From NCBI GenBank assembly GCA_025928185.1, contig JAICKA010000013.1, positions 1 to 51,031 of the forward strand: a stretch of DNA of 51,031 nucleotides, given 5' to 3'. The position numbers were made by a program, and so were the translations under genes. Positions 23,745-31,231 of this stretch are shown here, in pieces (position 1 is the stretch's first letter; every line of letters starts with the position of its first letter). The notes below the pieces were generated by a model. That model was not told the DNA's origin and searched no databases. It saw only the letters and a list, made by a program, of their open reading frames with translations. Source of the stretch: Gemmatimonadaceae bacterium (GTDB taxonomy: Bacteria > Gemmatimonadota > Gemmatimonadetes > Gemmatimonadales > Gemmatimonadaceae).

Positions 23745-26117
23745 CTACCGCTTGTCCCCCACCGCGGCGACCGCCGGCGGCGTTTGGCGTTCCCACACGA
23801 ACCGGTGCAGGAAGTCACTGCTCTGGTTGAAGGTGTTGAGCCAGCGCCGGTGCTCGAGCGATTCGTGCGTCTCGTCGGGGTAGACCGTGAGCTCGTAATA
23901 AATCCCGTGGGCGCGGAGCAGGTCGACGAGGCCCACCGTCTGTGCGAACGAGACGTTGCGATCGTCGTCGCCCTGCTCGAGGTAGACCGGCGACTTCCAC
24001 GTGTCGATGTGCGCGGCGGCCGACGACTGGTAGGCGAGGTTCGTCGAATCGAGCGAGCTGCCGTACAGATGCACGCCCGCCAGATCGACGCCGGCGACGA
24101 AGATGTCCGAGTTGCGCGCCAGCGCCTGTGCGGTGAGCAGTCCGCCGTACGACAGCCCCCAGATGCCGATGCGCGATGAATCGACGTCGGGACGCGACTG
24201 CAGATAGCGTCCGCCGGCCAGCACGTCCTGATACTCGGAGTTGCCGCGCGCCTCCGTGTTCTTGGCGCGCTGGAACGAGCGGCCGTACCCGATGCCGCTC
24301 CGGTAGTTGATCGACATCACGATGTAGCCCTGCGTCTGCAGCCACTGATTGAACGCATAGGCCATGTGGTAGAACTGCATGTAGTGGTACGCCGGCATCA
24401 TCTCGCGCGACGGGCCGCCGTGCACGAAGATGATCGCCGGCCGCTTCTCGCCCGGCTTGAGGTCGGCCGGCAGGAAGAGCTGATTATGGATCTCTAATCC
24501 GTCGGCCGCGTGGGTGATGACGATCTGCGGCACGACGTGCGCCGCCTGCGGGAAGCTCGCCGGCAGCTTGGGGTAGATCAGCTTCGTCGAGCCGCCGCTC
24601 GCGGGCACGAGCCCGACCGAAGCCGGCTGCTTCGCATTGAAGTAGAGCACCGCCAGCCGCTTGCCGGACGGCAGCGGCTCCGGCGACACCTCGACGCCGT
24701 CGTCCGTCGAGACCTGGCGCGGCGTCCCGCCGGCCGTCGGCACCGCCCAGATGTGTCGCTTCTCGATGTCGTTGGCATTCGTGCAGTAGTAGAGCGTCGA
24801 GCCGTCCGGCGAGAGTGCCGTCGTCACGAACGAGCGGCCGTCGACGCCGTCGTTGATCAGGCCGTTCGTCGTCGTGAGCAGCACCGGCTGCGCTTCCGGA
24901 TGATCGATGTTGATCGAGAAGAACCGATCCCATTCGTCGTTCGGCATCTGCGCGGTGAAGATCACGCGATCGCCGCCCCAGTCGATCGAGCGAATGTTGT
25001 CGAACTTTGCGTCGTTCGGCTGATTGTGCCAGAACTCGTGTGCATCGCCGGTGGCCACGTCGGCGACCATGAGGCTCAGCGTGTATCCGCCCGGGAACGC
25101 GGCGTGATACAAACCGTCGATCGGCTCGGCGACGGTATCCTGCCCGAATCGTCCGCCGCCGCGGCCGCCGCGCGCCGCGCCACGTCCGCCGCGCGCACCA
25201 GGACCCGCGGGATTCCCGATTCCACCGTTCCCCTGCTGCGTCTGCATTCCGAACGGCGTGCCGGGCCGGCGAATGAACGCGATGCGCTTTCCATCGGGCG
25301 ACCACGTGGGACTCGCGTCGAAGTCCGTGCTCGGCGACAGGTACTTCACGGTGCGCGCCGCCATGTCATAGACCATGATCAGCGAGTGATTGTCGCGCGT
25401 GCTGACGAAGGCGAGCTTCGACCCGTCGGGCGACCAGACAGGATCGCCCTGCTCTCCCCACTCCTCGATGAACGGCGTGCCGCCCGTATCGATCGACGCC
25501 GTCACACCGCGCGCGATGCGTGCGCGATAGAGCTGGCCGTCGCGCGAGAACACGACGAACCGCCCATCCGGCGAGACCTGCGGAATGCCTCCACGACCTC
25601 TGAAGCCCGTGGACGGTTCCTTGTTCTCGATGTTCGCCAGGCGCCACGCGCCAGTACCGTCGGTCCGCGCTGCCCAAACGGCGCGATCGGGTCCGTTCGG
25701 GTCGTGCGAGGGATTGGCCACCCACCCTTCACGATTCTGCGCCGAGCCGCGGATGAACGTCGCGATCTTGCCGTCGTCCGAGAGCTGCACGTACGTGAGA
25801 TCGATGCCGTTGTCGCCGGTGAAGGTCGTGATCTTCACCGGTTTGAAATCCGGCGCCGCCGCCGTGAACACGTTGCGCACGCCGTGGTCGTAGGTGATCC
25901 AGGCGATACGATCGGCTTTCTTCGCCACCGTGATCTCGAGCGGAGACGCCGGCGAGAGAAAATCGGCGATCGTGTACTTGCTGCCGTTATTGGACACCGG
26001 GTGCGCGAGCGTCGTGCGCTGCGCCGGCCGCAGCTGCGCGCCGGCCGGCACGGCCGCGAGCGAAGCGGCAGCAATCGCGACGCCGGTCAGGGACCGGCGA
26101 GCTCGATTTTGCAACAT
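23745..26117 (-). CDS. S9 family serine peptidase (DPP-like), secreted
   Basis: The 790-residue protein has a signal peptide (SLTGVAIAAASLAAVPAGAQ) and TolB/propeller-type blades (VSPDGRFVVFSRDGQLYRA, WSPDGSKLAFVST, WSPDGKRIAFIRR). The C-terminal alpha/beta-hydrolase domain has the nucleophile in GLSYGG (Ser656), Asp in GDDDRNV and His in DETHES (His751). It should cleave short peptides outside the cytoplasm. A Gly/Arg insert (GARGGRGAARGGRGGGRF) interrupts the propeller at about 25145-25210. ATG 26117 has a GAGGG Shine-Dalgarno; longer readings lack a signal at the N terminus. Confidence 0.92.
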   Translation of the reverse strand: MLQNRARRSLTGVAIAAASLAAVPAGAQLRPAQRTTLAHPVSNNGSKYTIADFLSPASPLEITVAKKADRIAWITYDHGVRNVFTAAAPDFKPVKITTFTGDNGIDLTYVQLSDDGKIATFIRGSAQNREGWVANPSHDPNGPDRAVWAARTDGTGAWRLANIENKEPSTGFRGRGGIPQVSPDGRFVVFSRDGQLYRARIARGVTASIDTGGTPFIEEWGEQGDPVWSPDGSKLAFVSTRDNHSLIMVYDMAARTVKYLSPSTDFDASPTWSPDGKRIAFIRRPGTPFGMQTQQGNGGIGNPAGPGARGGRGAARGGRGGGRFGQDTVAEPIDGLYHAAFPGGYTLSLMVADVATGDAHEFWHNQPNDAKFDNIRSIDWGGDRVIFTAQMPNDEWDRFFSINIDHPEAQPVLLTTTNGLINDGVDGRSFVTTALSPDGSTLYYCTNANDIEKRHIWAVPTAGGTPRQVSTDDGVEVSPEPLPSGKRLAVLYFNAKQPASVGLVPASGGSTKLIYPKLPASFPQAAHVVPQIVITHAADGLEIHNQLFLPADLKPGEKRPAIIFVHGGPSREMMPAYHYMQFYHMAYAFNQWLQTQGYIVMSINYRSGIGYGRSFQRAKNTEARGNSEYQDVLAGGRYLQSRPDVDSSRIGIWGLSYGGLLTAQALARNSDIFVAGVDLAGVHLYGSSLDSTNLAYQSSAAAHIDTWKSPVYLEQGDDDRNVSFAQTVGLVDLLRAHGIYYELTVYPDETHESLEHRRWLNTFNQSSDFLHRFVWERQTPPAVAAVGDKR

Positions 26118-26403
26118 GGAAAAACCCTCGGAGTGGAGGCGGGATGGAGTGAGGCCGCGGGAGGCGTGGCGCCGCGGGCACCCTTTGATTCTGCGGAACG
26201 GATGGCCGCAGCGCCAGTCCATCCCTGCCGCGCGCGGCCGACCAACCCTTCTTCTTGTTGGTGCGCCGCGTACGGCACCGGAAATTCCCGAGCGGCGCTC
26301 CACAAGAAGCTCCAGCCGCGGCGGATGAAACTCAATGCAAATCTGCATTCATCTGCGCAATCTGCGGCCGCTTCCCAGGCCGCGGCGCACCGAGTGCACG
26401 CGA
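26118..26403. other. Intergenic region with a copy of a 31-bp dispersed repeat
   Basis: There is no convincing gene here. Bases 26341-26371 match 48344-48374 in the same orientation at 29 of 31 positions (ATCTGC...GCGGCCGC). The rest is GC-rich spacer containing the S9 upstream region. Confidence 0.6.
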
Positions 26404-27753
26404 TCAGCGGCCCCGTGTCGACGGCGGCGCCGAAGTGATGCGGTACATCAGGATGGCGGCGCGCTTGGTGAGCACCGGCAGCATCCACAGATCGCCGGTC
26501 TCCTGCGCCGAGTGATCGTCGTGTCCCGACAGACCGATGCCGTCCATGATCATTGGAACGTTGCTGGCGACGAACGACACGTCGGCAGCACCGGCACGCG
26601 AGGGGTCGACCGCCACCACCGATCCGTAACCGAGATCGCGGCTCGCCTGGTCGTACATCGCGAGCAGTTTGCGATTGCCGTCGGTCGGTGCCATCGGCGG
26701 ATAGCCTTCGCCGAAGGAGATCGCCGCGGTGGTGTTGGGCAGATGCTTGCCGACGATGGCGCGCATCGTCGCTTCCGCGTGCGACAACTGTTCGGGCGAC
26801 AGCGTGCGCAGATCGCCGGTCACGTCCATCTGTTCGGCGACGACGTTGTCCTTTCCGCTCGCCGAACCGACGGTGCCGGTGGAGTCGAGCGACACCTGGG
26901 TTCCGCCGAGCGCGACGCCAGGATTGAAGGTGAGATAGCGCTCACCGGAGAGCTGCGTGTAGAAGGAATTCAGAATGCGCGACGCTTCGTATACGGCGCC
27001 GGCGCCCACTTCGGGCGTGAAGATCTGCGACGAATGCGCGGGATGCCCGGTGGTGTGCAAATGCCAATCGAGATCGCCGCGGCGGGAGATCACGGCCGTT
27101 TTCGGATCGGCCGCGCCGTCCTCGAACCCGAGTGCGACGGCCGCGCCGCGTGACGCATCGACGAGCGCCTTGCGCGCTGCGGCGAGCGGCGCGCCCGGCT
27201 CCTCCTCGTCGCCGTCGTAGACGATCGTGACATTCATGCGATCGAGCTGGCCGGCGTCGCGCAACGCGCGCAGCGCGTAGAGCAGAATGATGTCGCCGCC
27301 CTTCATGTCGATGATGCCCGGCCCGCGCGCCGTCGAGTCGTTGATCATCGTGAGGTGCTGGAACGGATTCGTCGGCTCGAACACGGTGTCGAGGTGGCCG
27401 ATCAACAGCAGCTTCGGCCCCGGGCCGGGATGCTCTGCGACGAGATGCCCAGCGCGGTGGAAGGCGCTGCCGTCCACCCAGCGTGTCTTGAATCCGAGCG
27501 CGTCGAGTCGGACACGCAGACTATCGCCGATTCGTCGCACGCCGGCGAAGTTCATCGTGCCGCTGTTGATGTTCACCAGTCGCTCGAGCAGGCCGAGCGC
27601 TTCAGCATTGTGTGAATCGACGGCGCGAACGACGTGCTGTTCGGTGGACGACAGGCGGCGGGCCGATTGCGCGAGCGTGACCGAGGATGCGGCGCCGAGC
27701 AGCGCCGCCGCGCCGCCGATCAAGCGTGCTCCGGTGAGAAATGAGTTGGCCAT
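26404..27753 (-). CDS. M20 family metallopeptidase, secreted
   Basis: The 449-residue protein has a signal peptide (LIGGAAALLGAASSVTLAQ). The di-zinc M20 residues are visible: LIGHLDTVF (His, Asp), GPGIIDMKGG (bridging Asp), DGDEEEPG (Glu pair) and SGHDDHSAQ near the C terminus. The dimerisation/lid domain lies in the middle (GHPAHSSQIF). It resembles glutamate carboxypeptidase-type enzymes that remove C-terminal residues or deacylate amino acids. ATG 27753 is the first start that puts the signal at the N terminus. The repeat element at 27.8-28.2 kb lies upstream. Confidence 0.9.
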   Translation of the reverse strand: MANSFLTGARLIGGAAALLGAASSVTLAQSARRLSSTEQHVVRAVDSHNAEALGLLERLVNINSGTMNFAGVRRIGDSLRVRLDALGFKTRWVDGSAFHRAGHLVAEHPGPGPKLLLIGHLDTVFEPTNPFQHLTMINDSTARGPGIIDMKGGDIILLYALRALRDAGQLDRMNVTIVYDGDEEEPGAPLAAARKALVDASRGAAVALGFEDGAADPKTAVISRRGDLDWHLHTTGHPAHSSQIFTPEVGAGAVYEASRILNSFYTQLSGERYLTFNPGVALGGTQVSLDSTGTVGSASGKDNVVAEQMDVTGDLRTLSPEQLSHAEATMRAIVGKHLPNTTAAISFGEGYPPMAPTDGNRKLLAMYDQASRDLGYGSVVAVDPSRAGAADVSFVASNVPMIMDGIGLSGHDDHSAQETGDLWMLPVLTKRAAILMYRITSAPPSTRGR

Positions 27754-27780
27754 GTTGGACAATCTATTCCCGAGCGCTCG

Positions 27781-28210
27781 ACGATGGCCATCGCGCCGGT
27801 CATCAATCGGTCCAAGGCTCGCGCGCGGGGTCGGTCTGGTGCGCCGGATCGGGTTGGACTGAATGAAGGACGCGGAAGAGGACGGAAATTGACGGACGAG
27901 GCGCGGATTGGCTGCATACTGGCGCATCGAGTCCGTCGCGTCACACGGCAAAAGCAGTTGGTTTTTTGACCGATCCGTGCCATCCGTGCCATCGCTGTTC
28001 AACCTGTTGCGGCTGGACCGGATCATTTCAGTGCGGAGAGTCGCGAAGCCGCGGAGAACTGCGGAGAACTGCGGAGAACGGCGGAGAACGGCGGAGAGGG
28101 TTCCAATCATCAACACCTCCAGCAACGCCCCTCCGCGCCTGTCCGCAGTTCTCCGCAGTTCTCCGCAGCCCCTTCCCTCTCCCTGCGAGGTAGCCGGTGT
28201 AACCGCCCCG
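27781..28210 (+). repeat. Dispersed ~390-bp intergenic element, copy C1
   Basis: No gene lies in 27754-28263. Read on the plus strand, this stretch aligns colinearly with the minus strand of 45235-45655. Shared blocks include GGTTGGACTGA, a 21-base identical block (27894-27914 against 45544-45564), a stem at 27920-27925/27938-27943, a T6 run (27962-27967), GATCCGT, CCTGTTG, TCGCGAAG, 10-bp repeat arms and an identical 19-mer (28131-28149 against 45285-45303). The ends are approximate. Whether it is an RNA gene or a non-autonomous mobile element is unresolved. Confidence 0.8.
28051..28168. repeat. 10-bp-unit palindrome inside C1
   Basis: Five head-to-tail units of GCGGAGAAC(T/G) fill 28051-28100, the last one degenerate. 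The reverse units CCGCAGTTCT occupy 28143-28168. The arms can pair over a 42-base loop containing ATCAACACC and CCAGCAACGCC, both conserved in the C3 copy. Confidence 0.9.
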
Positions 28211-28263
28211 GCAATCCAGCCGATTCGGCGCGGCGCGCCCGCCCGCGCACCGCCGCTGCGTCG

Positions 28264-29019
28264 TCACGACGCCGCTTCTCGCGGCAAACGACGCGGAAAG
28301 TGCACAGCCACCGGCGAGCCGTCGGCGACGAATGCCGAGTCGGGCGGTTCGTGCAGCAACTCGGCGAAGCGCGCACCATAGAGGGTCTCGAGGTCCGCGC
28401 CAGCCAGCGTTGTTCGCGCGTGCCACACATTCCAGCGCGGGTGCGTCACGCGATATTCGACTGCCCCGCCGTCGCGCTGTCGCGTGTAGCCCCAGTAATG
28501 CTCTGTAATGAACTCCTCGTGCGAGCCGGATGCGATCGGCGCCGGCGCACCGTGAGCGTCGGCGCGAACGCCGCACCAGCCGGCCGAGGTCCGCCACCGG
28601 TACTCGAGCCGCAGGCCGGCCCCGGCATCGTACGCGATGTCGTGCGTCATCGGCAGCGTGACGTACGGCTCGTTGTACGCCGCCCGAGCCACGAGCGCGA
28701 TCGCCCGGCGCGGCACGATCTCGCGGACGAACACGACGCCGCGCCGCACCTCGCCGTCCGCACTCCGGCGGCGCACGTAGAACCGAAGGTTCACTTCCTC
28801 GAACGTCCGGTGCCGCGGAATCCCGGCGCCGAGCACGCGGGTATTCGAGAACATGAATGCGACGAGGCTCATGTATGTCGAGCCGCCGAACGTGTCGAGC
28901 GTCGTCCCGGCCGGCACGAGCGGCACCAGGAGCTCCGGCGGCACGCGATAGTTGAGCATCGCGAGATATCGCCACTCGGCCGTGAGGAAGGGTCGCACGC
29001 GGGGAAGATCGGCTTCCAC
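28264..29019 (-). CDS. DUF2071 family protein
   Basis: The 251-residue protein starts RPFLTAEWRYLAMLNYRVPP, then LLVPLVPAGTTLDTFGGSTY and VSLVAFMF-like strands, followed by FEEVNLRFYVRRR. These are hallmarks of the YqjF/DUF2071 family, which shares the acetoacetate-decarboxylase-like beta fold. The biochemical role is unknown. No signal or membrane segment is present. It diverges from the M1 peptidase, with 26 to 80 bases between starts depending on the M1 start. Confidence 0.85.
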   Translation of the reverse strand: MEADLPRVRPFLTAEWRYLAMLNYRVPPELLVPLVPAGTTLDTFGGSTYMSLVAFMFSNTRVLGAGIPRHRTFEEVNLRFYVRRRSADGEVRRGVVFVREIVPRRAIALVARAAYNEPYVTLPMTHDIAYDAGAGLRLEYRWRTSAGWCGVRADAHGAPAPIASGSHEEFITEHYWGYTRQRDGGAVEYRVTHPRWNVWHARTTLAGADLETLYGARFAELLHEPPDSAFVADGSPVAVHFPRRLPREAAS

Positions 29020-29045
29020 CTCGCCACCCGCCAGCCGCCCGGTGT

Positions 29046-31118
29046 ATGTTGGCGCAGAGTCTCGTGCTCTTCTCCTTCACTCTCCGCTCTCCGTCCATCG
29101 TGCGCATCGTCATTCTCCTCGCGCTGATCTCATCGGCCGCGCTCGGCCAGACGCAACCATCGGCGCCGCTGGCGCCAGCCGCCACCGCCGCGGGCCGGCG
29201 GCCGGTGCCCGGTCCCGTGTACGAAATTCCCGGCTACACGCGCGCGGTCGCGCGCGGAACGCGAACGCGCACCGGCGTGCCGGGCCCGGCGTACTGGGTG
29301 CAGCACGCGCGATACTCGATCGACGCATCGCTCGACGTGCCGACGAATCGCATCTCGGGCAGCGAGCGCGTCGTGTATCTCAACAATTCGCCGGACACGC
29401 TGCGACGCCTCGCGGTATATCTGCGGCAGAACGCGTTCAAGGCAGGCAATCCGCGCCGCGATCCCGCACCGATCACCGGCGGCGTCACGCTGACCCGCGT
29501 CGTCGTCAACGGCCGGGTGATGCCGCCGGCGTCGACCGGAGTGGCCGCAGTGCCGATCACCGACGTGTCGCACGAGCGGCACGCGCCGCCGGCGGCGTAC
29601 ACCGTCGACGGCACCGTGATGTGGATTCCGCTCGCCGCGCCGCTGCTGCCGCACGACAGCACGCGGCTCGAGTTCGCGTGGTCGTATTCGCCGCCGCTCG
29701 CGCCATCGGACGGACGCGAAGGCAGGGAAGAGCACCTCTACTTCATGGGCTATTGGTATCCGCAGGTGGCGGTGTACGACGACGTGAACGGCTGGGTGGC
29801 GGATCCGTATCTGCTCGAGGCGGAGTTCTACATGGATCCCGCCGACTACGACGTTCGCGTGACGGTGCCACACGGCTGGGTCGTGGGCGCGACGGGAACG
29901 CTGGCGAACGCGGCGCAGGTGCTGTCGCCGGCGGCCCGGGCCCGACTGGCGGACGCGCGGCGCACCGGCGCGGTCGTGCACGTCGTCGAGCCAGGCCCCA
30001 AGGCGCGCGCGGCGTTCGCGGGCGGCGGCGCAACCGCCACGTGGCATTTCGTGGCGCCAGACGTTCGAGATTTCTCATGGGGTACGAGCGACCGCTACGT
30101 GTGGGACGCAACGCGCGCGCTCGTGGCCGGTGACGACGGTCGCCGCGACACGGTCGACATCAACAGCTTCTACCGGCGAACCGCGGCGGCGGCGGCGTGG
30201 GCGCTGGGCGGTGCGCGCTTCACGCGCGATGCGGTCGAGCAGCACTCGAACTATCTCTGGAAATATCCGTGGCCGCAGATGACGTCGATGGAAGGCGTGC
30301 TTGACGGCGGCGGCATGGAGTATCCGATGATGACGCTCATGCAGCCATGGGCTGATACGCTGTCACTCGCCGGCGACTTGATGCATGAAACCGGTCACAT
30401 GTGGTTCCCGATGCAGGTCGGGTCGAGCGAGACGCGCTATCCGTGGATGGACGAAGGCTTCACGCAGTACGACGTCGCGCAGGGCATGCGCGCGATCTAC
30501 GGCGAGCCGCGCGCCGGCGGCCGAGCGGGCGACTCGGAGCCCGGGCAGCGCGCGCTGTATCTCCAGCAGGCGCGCGCCGGCGAGGACATGCCGCTCATGT
30601 GGCCCGGCGACCTGTTCCCGCAGGAGCTCTACTTCATCATGTATTACGACAAGACCGCGCAGGTGCTCGCTGCGTTGCGCGGCGTGATGGGTGAGTCCGC
30701 GTTCCACCGTGCGTTCCGCGAGTACGGGCGCCGGTGGATCGACAAACACCCCTATCCATATGATTTCTTCAATACGATGTCCGCGGCCGCCGGCCAGGAT
30801 CTCTCCTGGTTCTTCACGACGTGGTTCTACCAGCCGTGGCCGCTGGACCAGGCGATCGCGTCAGTGGACACGCGCGGCGATTCGACGGCGATCACGATCG
30901 AGGATCGCGGCCTTGCGCCGATGCCGGTGAAGCTCGCGATCACGCGATCGGACGGACGCGTCGAGCATGTCGACATTCCCGTCGATGTCTGGCTCTCAGG
31001 CGCGCGACGGACGACACTGCGCGTGCCGTCCGCTCCGGCCATCACGAAAGTCGAAATCGATCCGGACGCGTTGTTCCCGGACATGGACCGCACGAATCAG
31101 GTGTGGACGCGACGTTGA
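29046..31118 (+). CDS. M1 family zinc metallopeptidase, secreted
   Basis: The 690-residue protein has a signal (IVRIVILLALISSAALGQ), an N-terminal beta domain and the M1 active site HETGH (447-451), then 18 residues to Glu470 in DEGFTQY. The exopeptidase motif is GGGMEYPMMT, a GAMEN variant. M1 enzymes remove N-terminal residues from peptides. An alternative GTG start at 29100 puts the signal peptide first, and TATGTT at 29044 could then be a -10, so 29100 may be the true start. A strong palindrome follows the stop by 53 bases. Confidence 0.9.
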   Translation: MLAQSLVLFSFTLRSPSIVRIVILLALISSAALGQTQPSAPLAPAATAAGRRPVPGPVYEIPGYTRAVARGTRTRTGVPGPAYWVQHARYSIDASLDVPTNRISGSERVVYLNNSPDTLRRLAVYLRQNAFKAGNPRRDPAPITGGVTLTRVVVNGRVMPPASTGVAAVPITDVSHERHAPPAAYTVDGTVMWIPLAAPLLPHDSTRLEFAWSYSPPLAPSDGREGREEHLYFMGYWYPQVAVYDDVNGWVADPYLLEAEFYMDPADYDVRVTVPHGWVVGATGTLANAAQVLSPAARARLADARRTGAVVHVVEPGPKARAAFAGGGATATWHFVAPDVRDFSWGTSDRYVWDATRALVAGDDGRRDTVDINSFYRRTAAAAAWALGGARFTRDAVEQHSNYLWKYPWPQMTSMEGVLDGGGMEYPMMTLMQPWADTLSLAGDLMHETGHMWFPMQVGSSETRYPWMDEGFTQYDVAQGMRAIYGEPRAGGRAGDSEPGQRALYLQQARAGEDMPLMWPGDLFPQELYFIMYYDKTAQVLAALRGVMGESAFHRAFREYGRRWIDKHPYPYDFFNTMSAAAGQDLSWFFTTWFYQPWPLDQAIASVDTRGDSTAITIEDRGLAPMPVKLAITRSDGRVEHVDIPVDVWLSGARRTTLRVPSAPAITKVEIDPDALFPDMDRTNQVWTRR

Positions 31119-31171
31119 GATGCCGCCGGCCGTGGGCGCCTGAATGATATTGAAATTCTGATGGCAGGCCT

Positions 31172-31221
31172 CAAACGAACGTGGCCTGGTCCGAGTGATC
31201 GGACCAGGCCACGTTCGTTTG
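31172..31221. terminator. Perfect 22-bp inverted repeat between convergent genes
   Basis: Bases 31172-31193 are the exact reverse complement of 31200-31221, and one further A-T pair leaves a GTGA loop. It sits between the M1 stop (31118) and the VPS10 protein stop (31232). There is no T-run on either side, so termination may need Rho. Confidence 0.8.
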
Positions 31222-31231
31222 CGGACTACGA

